DNA of 52,366 nucleotides, taken from the NCBI GenBank assembly GCA_913054475.1, contig CAJXJF010000004.1, positions 1 to 52,366 on the forward strand, written 5' to 3'. The position numbers and the translations under genes were made by a program. This DNA is from an uncultured Nitratifractor sp. (GTDB lineage: Bacteria; Campylobacterota; Campylobacteria; Campylobacterales; Sulfurovaceae). Shown one piece after another: positions 29,633 to 38,676 of this stretch. The notes under the pieces are model-generated. The model saw nothing but the letters and a program-made list of their open reading frames with translations, was not told where the DNA came from and ran no database searches. The first letter of the stretch is position 1. Every line of letters begins with the position of its first letter.

Positions 29633-30637
29633 CTATTCTTTTAGTTGTTCTATCTTTTTGCTCAGAGCGCTTCTGGTCTCTTCATCGAGAATGAAATCCT
29701 CTCCGAAACCTCTTTCGCTCAATACCTGCTGTATCTCCGCAAGCGACCTGGAGCCGAGGTTTCTTATATCCTTGAGCTCCTTCTCGCTCATCATGACAAG
29801 TTCGCCGAGATACTTTATACCCGCTCTTTCGAGAGAGTTGAAACTTCTCGCGCTCAATCCCAGAGTGTCGATGGGGACTATGAACGATTTGAGCTCACCG
29901 CCTCCAGAGTTCTTGGCTCCATTGCTCATACTCAAATCGAGATTGAGTATGTTTCCGAATACGGAGAGCTGCTGGCTCATCGTCTTGAGAGCGTTACTGA
30001 AAGCCTCTACAGGCGTAATCTGCCCGTCTGTCTCTATATCGAAAACGATCTTTTCATAATCGGGATTGTCCTCTACAAGCACATTCTCTATGCTGTAGTT
30101 GGCTTTTCTCACCGGTGTGAAAAAGGCGTCGAGGGCGATAGCGTCGCTCTCCACCTCTTCTCTGAGATCTTCACTCGGGACATATCCAATCCCTCTGGCT
30201 ATCTCCATCGTGAAGTTGAGTTCCGCATCTTCGTTGAGCGTAGCCAGCGTTACATCGCTGTTTATCACCTCTACAGTATCGTTGTTCAGATCCCCGGCCA
30301 TGACCTTTTTCGGCCCCTTGAAGCTGTAGCTCACTTTGGCTCTGTCATCCATCTCTTCGCGGATACGGAATCTGATACTCTTGAGGTTGATGATAAAAAG
30401 AGCTATATCTTCGTGCATTCCCCTGATGGAGTCGAACTCGTGTTTGGCTCCTTCTATCTTGAGAGATATCGGAGCATATCCGATAGAGCTCCCGAGAAGA
30501 AGGCGTCTGAGAGGATGGGCCAGCGTCACCGCATACCCGTTCTCGAACGGATACGCAACCACCTGAGCTTTTGTCCCGCTGATTTCGTCTATTTCGACCT
30601 CAGTAGGCAAAAACGGTGCCGTTTTTATTTTTTTCAT
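29633..30637 (-). CDS. rpoA: RNA polymerase alpha subunit
   Basis: 334 residues. Two alpha subunits scaffold RNA polymerase assembly and their C-terminal domains contact promoters and activators. The N-terminal domain includes GYAVTLAHPLRRLLLGS and PVEAFSNA; the C-terminal domain includes LGLSARSFNSLERAGI and LGSRSLAEIQ, the DNA-binding helices. It lies between rpsD and rplQ with short gaps, as in most bacteria. Confidence 0.97.
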   Translation of the reverse strand: MKKIKTAPFLPTEVEIDEISGTKAQVVAYPFENGYAVTLAHPLRRLLLGSSIGYAPISLKIEGAKHEFDSIRGMHEDIALFIINLKSIRFRIREEMDDRAKVSYSFKGPKKVMAGDLNNDTVEVINSDVTLATLNEDAELNFTMEIARGIGYVPSEDLREEVESDAIALDAFFTPVRKANYSIENVLVEDNPDYEKIVFDIETDGQITPVEAFSNALKTMSQQLSVFGNILNLDLSMSNGAKNSGGGELKSFIVPIDTLGLSARSFNSLERAGIKYLGELVMMSEKELKDIRNLGSRSLAEIQQVLSERGFGEDFILDEETRSALSKKIEQLKE

Positions 30638-30656
30638 ATGCCAGCCTTTCGATTGG

Positions 30657-31283
30657 TTACTTGGAGTAAAGCTCGACTATCAGACGCTCTTCTACAGGTA
30701 TCGATACCTCTTCTCTATCCGGAATTCTCGTAAATATACCGAAAAGTTTCTCTTTGTCCACATCTACCCACTCTACGATTCCGGTCTGATTCGTAAGCTC
30801 TATCGCTCTTTGGATCTGGGGGTTGTTCTTGCTCTTTTCTCTCACCTCGATCTTCTGACCGGCCTTTACGCGATAGGAGGGGATATCGACTCTACGACCG
30901 TCAACCAGAATGTGACCATGGTTGACAAGCTGTCTCGCGAAAGCTCTCGTAGTGGCGAATCCCATTCTGTAAACTACATTGTCAAGTCTCTGCTCGAGAA
31001 GTTGAATCAGAAGTTCACCGGTATTGCCCTCTCTTCTATTGGCCTCTTTGAAGAGAGTTCTAAACTGCTTCTCGCTTACGCCATACATGAATTTCGCCTT
31101 CTGCTTCTCGCGAAGCTGCAGGCCGTATTCGCTGATTTTACTTCTGCGCTGTCCATGCTGGCCGGGAGCGTATGGGCGCTTTTCGAGTGCACTCTTTCCG
31201 GAGAGTCTGCGCTCTCCTTTGAGTCCAAGATCGACACCGAGTCGTCTTTCGAGTTTTTCAACAGGACCTCTATATCTTGCCAT
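30657..31283 (-). CDS. rpsD: 30S ribosomal protein S4
   Basis: 208 residues. Primary 16S rRNA binder that nucleates 30S assembly. The N-terminus [16 protein letters not shown] and the S4 RNA-binding domain around [27 protein letters not shown] are diagnostic. In many bacteria S4 is the translational repressor of this operon. It lies 79 bp after rpsK, the widest internal gap in the cluster. Confidence 0.97.
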   Translation of the reverse strand: MARYRGPVEKLERRLGVDLGLKGERRLSGKSALEKRPYAPGQHGQRRSKISEYGLQLREKQKAKFMYGVSEKQFRTLFKEANRREGNTGELLIQLLEQRLDNVVYRMGFATTRAFARQLVNHGHILVDGRRVDIPSYRVKAGQKIEVREKSKNNPQIQRAIELTNQTGIVEWVDVDKEKLFGIFTRIPDREEVSIPVEERLIVELYSK

Positions 31284-31362
31284 CTTGTTTACCTTTTTCT
31301 TTTTTCTTCAAAATATTTTTCAAATAGACATCTATTCGCAAATAGAGCCGTTTCCAATCGAA

Positions 31363-31737
31363 TCAGACTCTACGCTTCTTGGGAGGACGACAACCGTTAT
31401 GAGGCAGAGGTGTGATATCCTTGAGGAAGGTTACTCGTATCCCCTCTATGGCACCTACGGACTTCACGGCCGTATCACGACCCGAACCGGGTCCCTGAAC
31501 CTTGATACCAACCTCTTTTATTCCATACTCTTTGGCTTTGTTCATCGCATCTTCCACAGCCTGCTGAGCCGCATAGGGAGTGGATTTTTTGCTTCCCTTG
31601 AAGCCGAGCGCTCCGGCACTGCTCCATGCAAGTACATTACCCATCTCATCGGTAACCGTAATAACCGTATTGTTGAATGTTGCGGCGATATAGACCACAC
31701 CCTTGGCGACACTCTTCTTGATTTTTTTCTTAGCCAT
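31363..31737 (-). CDS. rpsK: 30S ribosomal protein S11
   Basis: 124 residues. Part of the 30S platform near the mRNA exit. Motifs include [15 protein letters not shown] and GPGSGRDTA, and the C-terminus ends in [13 protein letters not shown], all typical. It lies 13 bp after rpsM. Confidence 0.97.
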   Translation of the reverse strand: MAKKKIKKSVAKGVVYIAATFNNTVITVTDEMGNVLAWSSAGALGFKGSKKSTPYAAQQAVEDAMNKAKEYGIKEVGIKVQGPGSGRDTAVKSVGAIEGIRVTFLKDITPLPHNGCRPPKKRRV

Positions 31738-31750
31738 TCTTCACTGCTCC

Positions 31751-32113
31751 TTACGCTGCGCCGACTGTTTTTCTCTTGCCCTTGCGGGTGCGTGCATTGG
31801 TTTTAGTCTTCTGTCCGCGTACCGGTAGTCCGCGTCTGTGTCTGAGACCGCGATAGTTTCCGAGATCCATGAGAGTCTTGATATCCATCATGACCTTCTT
31901 ACGGAGGTCTCCTTCGACCATGTAGTTGTCCTGAATCTCTTTACGAATCGTCGCCGCTTCGGCATCGCTCAGTTCGTAAACACGCTTGTCGTAGCTGATA
32001 CCGGTAGCGTCGAGTATCTTTCTCGAAGTCGTAAGACCTATACCATAGATATATGTCAGCGCATACTCCATTCGCTTGTTCTTTGGCAAATCAACACCTG
32101 CAATACGTGCCAT
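31751..32113 (-). CDS. rpsM: 30S ribosomal protein S13
   Basis: 120 residues. Sits in the 30S head and contacts the 50S subunit and P-site t[17 protein letters not shown] at the N-terminus and [23 protein letters not shown] near the C-terminus are diagnostic. It starts 2 bp after the rpmJ stop. Confidence 0.97.
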   Translation of the reverse strand: MARIAGVDLPKNKRMEYALTYIYGIGLTTSRKILDATGISYDKRVYELSDAEAATIRKEIQDNYMVEGDLRKKVMMDIKTLMDLGNYRGLRHRRGLPVRGQKTKTNARTRKGKRKTVGAA

Positions 32114-32115
32114 GT

Positions 32116-32229
32116 CTATCCTTGTCTCTGTTTGTGTTTGGGATTTTTACAAATCACTCTGACTACGCCTTTGCGCTTGATGATTTTGCAATCATCGCAC
32201 ATCTTTTTAACCGAGGGTCTAACCTTCAT
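32116..32229 (-). CDS. rpmJ: 50S ribosomal protein L36
   Basis: 37 residues, short but full length for L36. It begins [15 protein letters not shown] and contains the C-x2-C...C-x4-H zinc-site pattern (Cys11, Cys14, Cys27, His32), so this is the zinc-binding (C+) form. It ends with TAG at 32116-32118. It is the first gene of the cluster; infA and secY, which often precede it, are not in the 280 bp upstream. Confidence 0.95.
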   Translation of the reverse strand: MKVRPSVKKMCDDCKIIKRKGVVRVICKNPKHKQRQG

Positions 32230-32298
32230 TTTGGTCTCCTGTCTCTTTTTGCACCTCGTTTTTTGCGTGGAAGACCGAGTCTTTCTGCCTTCCAACCC

Positions 32299-32384
32299 TT
32301 ATGGAAACGGTGCCTCTTCCATAAAGATTCTTCACGCAGGTCCTTCCCGTGTAGGCACACTACAATCGGGGGGACGAGATTATA
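32299..32384 (-). promoter_or_regulatory. Alpha-operon promoter and leader hairpin
   Basis: Read on the minus strand, TATAAT occupies 32379-32384. Downstream in the leader, TTATGGAA/TTCCATAA (32299-32306 and 32317-32324) forms a perfect 8-bp stem with a 10-nt loop. The leader to rpmJ is about 140 nt. Such a structure could take part in autoregulation by a ribosomal protein, but that is inference. Confidence 0.5.
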
Positions 32385-32471
32385 CAACTTAATGGCTTAT
32401 TCCATACTTATTCATATCATCAAAGGGGGAAATGAAAAATGATATGGTAACACTTGAAGCAGCAAAACTTC

Positions 32472-32498
32472 GCTATATCGTAATAGTAACGATATAGC
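32472..32498 (-). terminator. Hairpin terminator of the serS/glycosidase unit
   Basis: GCTATATCGT (32472-32481) and ACGATATAGC (32489-32498) form a perfect 10-bp stem with a 7-nt loop, 10 bp after the stop codon of the 32509-34086 gene. On the minus strand it is followed by GAAGTTTT, a weak T-run. Confidence 0.6.
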
Positions 32499-32508
32499 AA
32501 GACCTATT

Positions 32509-34086
32509 CTATCGCCCGAAGAGGGCTTCGAGAACTTCACCTTTTGGTGCAATATCACCGAAGATATGGGCATCTATCTCATCTTCGGCACCACTTTTGA
32601 TAATTCCGAGGTGGTATTCATTTTGCATAAAGAACTGATAACCGCCATAATCGTGTCTTGGATGGTCAAACAGTGCCATTGTCGCATATCCAAACATACC
32701 GTTTCGTTTCAGCTCCCCCTCGAGCTCTCGAAGCTCCCTGTAGGTTTGAACAACCTTATCTTCCCATCCCTCTTCATCGATTTCACCCATATCGATCTTT
32801 GAGTTTTTGTTGATATCGTTCCATGTCGCACTCGCTACCGCAATATAAGGTAGAAAGATAGGCTTGGCATATTTCTCATGCAAAAACTTCGTTAGATTGA
32901 GAACCCTTCGAGCCAAATAGTCTATCCCCACCTCTTCGTTTGTATAGCCTTTGGGCTTGGCTCTCTCCCAAGTCCCCGGATCTTGCGGATCGCGACTAAA
33001 TTGCCCCACCATCTCTTGAAAGGAGATAAAATCTATTTTATTTTTCAAGTCGTTGTAGATAATTTCACTTTCGGCCCATCTGCTTTTGTCTCCGAGTGCA
33101 CAGTTTGCATATCCGCACTTTTCATAGCTCTTGTTGGCGTTGCGATTCCCCGTATCCATCATACAGAGAGAAAATAGCGTCTGCGAACTTCTATTTCGAA
33201 TTATATCGATAGCCTTGGAGATAATTCTGGCAAAAGTGTGTTGACTCTTCTCGTTATGGACAATCTTCTTTTTGTTGAATTCTGGCTCCATGATAAATAG
33301 TTTCGTACCATGTAGCTTTTGCAGAAATCCTCCAACTCTCTTGCAATTCTCATAATAGGTCTCAAGCTCGGAATCCGAGGGGATATCATCCAGCTCATCT
33401 CCAAAATACCAATATAGAAAAACTGGTATATACCCTCTATCCATAGCTCTTTGTATCTTCTCCTGATTGAACCAGCTCTCATTCCATCTTCTACCCATCC
33501 AGTAAACCAGATATTTCGCATGAGAGAGATAGCTTTGCAGATTTTCGAACGCTTCGGAATCGAATCGCTCTATTATGTTATAGTGCTCGCTCTCTTTGAT
33601 ATCCTTATCGAATACGAGATCGACAGAATCGACCCAAACACTATTGCCATCCTCTCCTTGAAAATCGAATGCATAGGCACCACCGAAACCTGTAGCAAAA
33701 TCTCCAAAGAGTCCCTTTTTGTCTATCGGCACACCTCTATTCTCCCCCTTCACGAAGCCTTTCGATTCGACACAATATCCGAATGAAATACTCTTTTTCG
33801 GGGCTATGATTGCACTCCATCTCTCTCCTACTACGGCAAATCCTTTTGTATCGGGGATAAACTTGGCACCCCATATCGCTATCGGCTTGGCCTTTACGAC
33901 AAAATCTCTCAAACACCATCTCAAAATTTTTCCACTACGATTTTCGAGTGTCACCTTTTCGCAATATCCACTATCATTTACGGCAAATCTCTCTCTATCT
34001 ATATGAAGATTTTTTCCCCATGCGACGAAGCCTACAGCACAAAAAAGCACTATTTTCAACCATGGATTCACCATAACCCTTTCCAT
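32509..34086 (-). CDS. Secreted glycoside-hydrolase-like protein with CBM2-like N-domain
   Basis: 525 residues. A signal peptide (about residues 8-24) is followed by a ~120-residue beta-rich region whose pattern RWCLRDF, AIWGAKF, ERWSAIIAP and SISFGY resembles carbohydrate-binding module family 2 with its exposed tryptophans. The rest looks like a TIM barrel: YIPVFLYWYF, KLFIMEPEFN (candidate acid/base Glu), IDFISFQEM (second candidate Glu), PIFLPYIAVAS and FGYATMALFDHP. I cannot name the GH family. The ATG overlaps the serS stop (TAATG), and an alternative Met lies 4 codons on. Base composition is more AT-rich than serS, suggesting a later arrival. Export and a glycan substrate are inferred. 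Confidence 0.6.
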   Translation of the reverse strand: MERVMVNPWLKIVLFCAVGFVAWGKNLHIDRERFAVNDSGYCEKVTLENRSGKILRWCLRDFVVKAKPIAIWGAKFIPDTKGFAVVGERWSAIIAPKKSISFGYCVESKGFVKGENRGVPIDKKGLFGDFATGFGGAYAFDFQGEDGNSVWVDSVDLVFDKDIKESEHYNIIERFDSEAFENLQSYLSHAKYLVYWMGRRWNESWFNQEKIQRAMDRGYIPVFLYWYFGDELDDIPSDSELETYYENCKRVGGFLQKLHGTKLFIMEPEFNKKKIVHNEKSQHTFARIISKAIDIIRNRSSQTLFSLCMMDTGNRNANKSYEKCGYANCALGDKSRWAESEIIYNDLKNKIDFISFQEMVGQFSRDPQDPGTWERAKPKGYTNEEVGIDYLARRVLNLTKFLHEKYAKPIFLPYIAVASATWNDINKNSKIDMGEIDEEGWEDKVVQTYRELRELEGELKRNGMFGYATMALFDHPRHDYGGYQFFMQNEYHLGIIKSGAEDEIDAHIFGDIAPKGEVLEALFGR

Positions 34087-35330
34087 TACATATATTTTTC
34101 GAGTACTTCGGGTATCTCTATGGAGCCATCTTCACGCTGATAGTTTTCCATGATGGCGACAATCGTCCTGCCTACTGCCAAAGCGGAGCCGTTGAGTGTA
34201 TGAACGAGGCGATTCTTCTTGCCGTCTTTGAATCTTATCTTCGCCCTTCTTGCTTGGAAATCTCTCGTATTGGAGACAGAGCTTATCTCTCTGTATCTCT
34301 TTTGTCCCGGTAGCCAAACCTCCAAATCGATTGTGCGCGCAGCCGAGAAACCGAGGTCTGCGCTGCAGAGTTCGACCAGTCTGTGGGGAAGTCCGAGCTC
34401 TTCGAGAATCTCGGAGGCGTTTTGTACCATCATGTCGAAGACTTCGTCGCTCCTCTCCGGGTGGGTGATCGCGACCATCTCCACCTTGGCGAACTGATGC
34501 TGCCTTATTATCCCCCTCGTATCTCTCCCCGCACTTCCAGCCTCCCTTCTGAAGCAGGGAGAGTATGCCGTCATGAGAAGAGGCAATTCATCCATATCGA
34601 GTATCTCATCGTGAAAGAGGTTGGTGAGGGGAACTTCCGCGGTGGGGATGAGGTAGAGGTCCTCTTCGCATACCTTGAAGAGATCATCTTCGAATTTCGG
34701 CAACTGCCCCGTACCCTTGAGCATATCGGAATTGCTCATGAAAGGTAGTGCATATTCCACAAAGCCCTTTTGCATATTTTTGTCGAGAAAGTAGTTTATC
34801 AGAGCTCTTTGGAGCATTGCCGCCTCTCCTCTTAGGACAGCGAATCTGCTCTTGGCGAGTTTGACACCCCTCTCGAAGTCTATCCAGCCATTCTCTTGTG
34901 CCAACTCCCAATGCTCTTTCGGAGGAAAATCGAATTTGCCAGGCTCCAAGATCCTCTTTATCTCCACATTATCCTCTTCATCCATACCATATGGTACACG
35001 CTCGTCGGGAAAATTTGGAATGCTCAATGCAAGTGTATTTAATGTCTCCTGTGTATCTTTTGCCTCTTTGTGCAGTTGGGCGGCCTCTTTCTTGAGAGAA
35101 TCCACTCTCTCTTTGAGCTCAGTTAGATCTCTATTTTGCCTTTTGTATTCTCCGAAGAGTTTGGAGAGCCTGTTTTGCTCGGCTCTTACGGCTTCGAAGT
35201 CGGCATTCTTCCTCTTCATCTCCTCGAAAAGGCCTTTGAGCGTCTCGAGAGTTTCGTCATCCACTCCTCTTCTCTTCAGTTTCTGCGAAGCCTCGTCGAA
35301 ACTGTTTTGAAGATACTTCAAATCTATCAT
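34086..35330 (-). CDS. serS: Seryl-tRNA synthetase
   Basis: 414 residues. Charges tRNA-Ser (and tRNA-Sec where present). It has the N-terminal coiled-coil tRNA-binding arm (about 30-105, rich in Glu/Lys/Leu) and the class II core: motif 2 in [20 protein letters not shown] and motif 3 in [12 protein letters not shown]. The ATG at 35330 with GGAG 8 nt upstream is chosen; a TTG two codons earlier sits too close to that site. TATAAT on the minus strand (35368-35373) may be the promoter. Confidence 0.96.
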   Translation of the reverse strand: MIDLKYLQNSFDEASQKLKRRGVDDETLETLKGLFEEMKRKNADFEAVRAEQNRLSKLFGEYKRQNRDLTELKERVDSLKKEAAQLHKEAKDTQETLNTLALSIPNFPDERVPYGMDEEDNVEIKRILEPGKFDFPPKEHWELAQENGWIDFERGVKLAKSRFAVLRGEAAMLQRALINYFLDKNMQKGFVEYALPFMSNSDMLKGTGQLPKFEDDLFKVCEEDLYLIPTAEVPLTNLFHDEILDMDELPLLMTAYSPCFRREAGSAGRDTRGIIRQHQFAKVEMVAITHPERSDEVFDMMVQNASEILEELGLPHRLVELCSADLGFSAARTIDLEVWLPGQKRYREISSVSNTRDFQARRAKIRFKDGKKNRLVHTLNGSALAVGRTIVAIMENYQREDGSIEIPEVLEKYM

Positions 35331-35336
35331 TGCCAA

Positions 35337-35502
35337 TACTCCTTCGCTGGGTGGATATAGTTTCGTGATTATAGTTAAAAGTGCAATAGTATTGGATTAA
35401 GTCGCTCTATGAAAGCAAAAGTGGCAGTCGCCTAAGAACATATTAATATATTAAAAGATATGATTTGATATTGACAAATGTGAAAAAGGGGGTTACTTAC
35501 AT
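35337..35502. other. AT-rich divergent intergenic region
   Basis: Separates serS (minus) from the outer-membrane protein gene (plus). It holds the serS -10 candidate at 35368-35373 and, for the plus gene, a TTGACA-like sequence near 35472 followed by GGGGG before the start. No gene was seen. Confidence 0.35.
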
Positions 35503-36051
35503 ATGAAAAAGCACAAAATGACAAAAATGTGCAAAGCGCTGGTGCTTGGAGGCATACTCTTAAATGTCGCGAACGCTCAAGATGGTACCGGTATTTTGGG
35601 GCTGGGTACCACATTTGGGCACTTCAAGACACTCGACAGTCTTAGGCTCGAGCAAGACTATACGGCTCCGTCGCTGGATTTGAAAATAGGAGCCAAAAAC
35701 AGTGATTGGAGATTTCTACTCGGCTACAGTTTCATAAAAAACGAAACTATATCTGGCGCAACGGCAAAAAACACTCTCGTTACCGGTCAGATCGATTATC
35801 TCTTGTATGACATCCCCATAAATGCACAGCAGGCGATTCAACCGTATATCGGTACAACCGTAGGTTATGAAGAGTATAAATTCGGAAGCAGTATAGACGA
35901 GAGCGGTACGGCATACGGAGGGCAGTTGGGTGCTATATGGGATTGTCCAGACTACTCGATAGATGCCGCATTTAGATATCTCGATACTTCGCTCGACAAT
36001 GTAAACGAGATATACGGCTTCTCGCTCGGCTTCAACTATAAACTGAATTAA
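35503..36051 (+). CDS. Outer-membrane beta-barrel protein
   Basis: 182 residues. A signal peptide ends near VANAQDG (about residue 25). The mature part alternates polar and hydrophobic residues in strand-length blocks with aromatic girdles (SDWRFLLGYSFI, IDYLLYDIPI, IQPYIGTTVGYEEY, AYGGQLGAIWD, NEIYGFSLGFNYKLN), the pattern of an 8-strand OmpA/Opa-like porin-type barrel. The ligand is unknown. It leads 28 bp into the Ig-like lipoprotein gene, so the two are probably co-transcribed. Confidence 0.65.
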   Translation: MKKHKMTKMCKALVLGGILLNVANAQDGTGILGLGTTFGHFKTLDSLRLEQDYTAPSLDLKIGAKNSDWRFLLGYSFIKNETISGATAKNTLVTGQIDYLLYDIPINAQQAIQPYIGTTVGYEEYKFGSSIDESGTAYGGQLGAIWDCPDYSIDAAFRYLDTSLDNVNEIYGFSLGFNYKLN

Positions 36052-36079
36052 GTGAAAGTGGCAACGGAAAGGAAAAGAT

Positions 36080-38524
36080 ATGAAGAAGATATATTTGCTG
36101 ATGGCGACAATCATTCTGATATTGAGCGGTTGTGGCGGAGGCGGAGGTAACGATGCAGAAGATAACGGACCACCACCTACGGCCAAGATTGATACGAGTG
36201 TAGTCTCTTTCGAGAATGATAGTTCGGGAAATGAATTTTCCGCTATAGTCAAGATGACAGCGGCACAGATGGCGCAGGATATCAAAATAGAGCTCGATGG
36301 GCTATCTCTCTCTCTAAACAATGGCTGTACTGTAGATAGCTATACAATAGAGAATGTTTCTGGCGAAGATCTACGCTTCGAAGCCGTAGGAGAGAGTCAC
36401 AATATAAATATAAATGCCAAATATAGTTGTCCCGGCTCAAAAAGAGTTATCTCTACAGCGGTCGAATTGAGCTATGACAAATGGATATTAAATGGCAACA
36501 ATAGCGAGAGAAGAGGGCCATATAAGGAGGTGGTGAATCTTGCGCAAACAGGTGCTTCTGGAGATACCCAAAGTGCCTCGAGCTACAAGCTATATGCCCA
36601 AGAGTCTCTTACGGTCAAAAGCTCTCAGGAGCATTATCAGATATCTGTGGCGCTCTCTGTAACGGATATCAACGGGACACACCCTGCAGTCGGAGAGAAG
36701 ATTGTCGCCAGCTTTATACAGCCGCTTTACGGCAGTTTACAGTCATATAGCGTCACTACCGATGAGAGCGGCATGGCCACCTTTACATATGTGCCACCCA
36801 AGGAGATGAAGGGGCTTTCAGAGAGTCTAATCACCTTCTACAAAGAGGGAGAGCCATCCAACATGAGCGAAACGAAACTCATCTTCGAACCCCAACTCGA
36901 CAAGGGGGTGGCAAATCTCTATATAATGCCGCAAAATATACAGGTAAGCAAAGCAGGCGAAGAGCAGAAGATCAAATTCATTACGGTCAATAGTGAAAAT
37001 GTCGGTATCAGCGCCGAGGTTGAGGTCGAACAACTCTTTAACGGAGACGGTAACGATTATGGTGAATTTTCAACTACTACCATAAAGACCAATGACTCTG
37101 GAATAGGCGAACTTACATATAAGGCTCCGGACTCTATAGATAATCAACCCACAAGAGTGATCACAGCTACCGAAAAGCAGAGCAATATTCAAAAAGAGAT
37201 GACTTTCAACTTCTTCTCTACGGGAGATGGAGTTGCGACATACGAAATAGAGGCATCGGCTCCAAAAACGATTGCGGTCGAGCAAGAGGGAGTTATCTTG
37301 GTTAGTATTCATGAAAAAGGTGCGCCGGATAAGCTGATAGATTCGGAGAGGGTCAAGAATGTTACGGTAGATATAAGCGGTTTTAAAAACATGCTCTCGT
37401 TTACGAAGGTCGATGATAACAAATTCAGCTACTCTCAAGAGAATGTCATGAGCATAGGCATAAAGACAAAAACTATAGCGGGGGTCGCTCTCGTTCAGAT
37501 AGAAGCCACGATATTCAACGGAAAGGAGGATGTTAAACTCAAGACGGCAGCTCCGCTTACAATAATGTCGGGGCCCATATCCTCCCTCTCTCTGGTTTAT
37601 GTCAAAACGATACCCGACGAGCAAAAGGGTCTTTTTAAGGACATATATACCGTACATGCCGTAGATAAATATGCCAACCATGCCAACAAAGGAGACAAAA
37701 TACACCCCAGTCTTATCAGTGGCGGCACGGAAGGCAACTCTACCGAAGCGGCCACAATCATGCCTGATGGCGCTGATACCGGTGCGATAGAGCATAGTGG
37801 TGGAGTGAGTACATTTACAGATTCGACGAGAAAACCCTTTGGCAATCTAAATCCTGCGAGAGATAGAGTGATTGTACTGGCTTCCAATTCTCACTCGGGC
37901 AAAGAGTATATGGGGCACTGGAGCATAGAGGATATAAGCTCCTCCGAATCTTTGACACTGAAAGAGACATACTATGGTAGTAAGATAAAAACCGGTCTAA
38001 AATATGTAGTTGGTGATGAGGACAGGTTGTTAAATGGTAATGTCGCAACTGCTGATGTGGTGGGGAGCGCCGACAATCCCGACTATACTATCGACGATAA
38101 TGGTACGGCACAGATCGAAGTTGTTTACGATCCGGCTTTTGTAGGACATACATATACTATTGCAGTCAATTCATATACAAGCAAAAGCAGAAGCGGTGCA
38201 GCGATAATAAACAATTTCAGAGGTAACGGATATGTCTGTAACGATGTTACCGTACCGGCTAACGGAGATACTCAAGATGCGGTCTTGGCTATTGCGATTC
38301 TCAATCCCAACGGGGGTACTGTGTGGCTCGACAATGTGGACATTACAGCCCAAAGCTTGAGTGCCGAACCGAAAAAACAGTGCAGTATAGATTTCGACAA
38401 CAGCAATCTGCATGTCAAAAGCGGTCATGTTTTGGTCAAGGTCAATACAACTGCAGGCACTAGCGATACATGTACTATCCACTGGGCTGCCGGAAACGGT
38501 AGTATCTTGATGGAATATTACTAA
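36080..38524 (+). CDS. Large Ig-like-domain surface lipoprotein
   Basis: 814 residues. The signal peptide ends in the lipobox ILSGC with Cys18, followed by a GGGGG spacer, so the protein is lipidated. At least two Big_1/invasin-type Ig folds are visible: VTTDESGMATFTYVPP (about 233-248) and IKTNDSGIGELTYKAP (about 334-349), with further beta-rich domains and little Lys-rich content. Cys pairs near the C-terminus (GYVCNDV, KKQCSID, SDTCTIHW) suggest disulfides. It could be an adhesin or structural surface protein; no enzymatic motif was seen. AAAGGAAAAG precedes the ATG. Confidence 0.65.
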   Translation: MKKIYLLMATIILILSGCGGGGGNDAEDNGPPPTAKIDTSVVSFENDSSGNEFSAIVKMTAAQMAQDIKIELDGLSLSLNNGCTVDSYTIENVSGEDLRFEAVGESHNININAKYSCPGSKRVISTAVELSYDKWILNGNNSERRGPYKEVVNLAQTGASGDTQSASSYKLYAQESLTVKSSQEHYQISVALSVTDINGTHPAVGEKIVASFIQPLYGSLQSYSVTTDESGMATFTYVPPKEMKGLSESLITFYKEGEPSNMSETKLIFEPQLDKGVANLYIMPQNIQVSKAGEEQKIKFITVNSENVGISAEVEVEQLFNGDGNDYGEFSTTTIKTNDSGIGELTYKAPDSIDNQPTRVITATEKQSNIQKEMTFNFFSTGDGVATYEIEASAPKTIAVEQEGVILVSIHEKGAPDKLIDSERVKNVTVDISGFKNMLSFTKVDDNKFSYSQENVMSIGIKTKTIAGVALVQIEATIFNGKEDVKLKTAAPLTIMSGPISSLSLVYVKTIPDEQKGLFKDIYTVHAVDKYANHANKGDKIHPSLISGGTEGNSTEAATIMPDGADTGAIEHSGGVSTFTDSTRKPFGNLNPARDRVIVLASNSHSGKEYMGHWSIEDISSSESLTLKETYYGSKIKTGLKYVVGDEDRLLNGNVATADVVGSADNPDYTIDDNGTAQIEVVYDPAFVGHTYTIAVNSYTSKSRSGAAIINNFRGNGYVCNDVTVPANGDTQDAVLAIAILNPNGGTVWLDNVDITAQSLSAEPKKQCSIDFDNSNLHVKSGHVLVKVNTTAGTSDTCTIHWAAGNGSILMEYY

Positions 38525-38676
38525 TCTCGAGATAGATTCCGCTATCCCTCCCCCTCCCTTCGGGGGCTCTCAATCTCCCGCTTTGGCGAGAGCCGATGAA
38601 GAAATTTTTCACCCTTTCCCAATATTTATTCTCTTTTGGATAGAATATTTCAACTTTTTAGACTTGGGGAGAAAAG
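38525..38676. terminator. Intergenic region with hairpins after the Ig-like lipoprotein gene
   Basis: GGCTCTC (38565-38571) and GAGAGCC (38588-38594) form a perfect 7-bp stem with a 16-nt loop, just after a CCC-TTCG-GGG tetraloop stem. There is no immediate T-run. The region then carries AT-rich DNA and GGGGAG before the aldehyde dehydrogenase start. Confidence 0.4.

Noticed and set aside
14391-38570. Shared GGGGGCTCTC at 14391 and 38562 considered as a dispersed repeat family
   Set aside because: Only 10 bp is shared and the flanks differ; both are GC-rich stems at gene ends.
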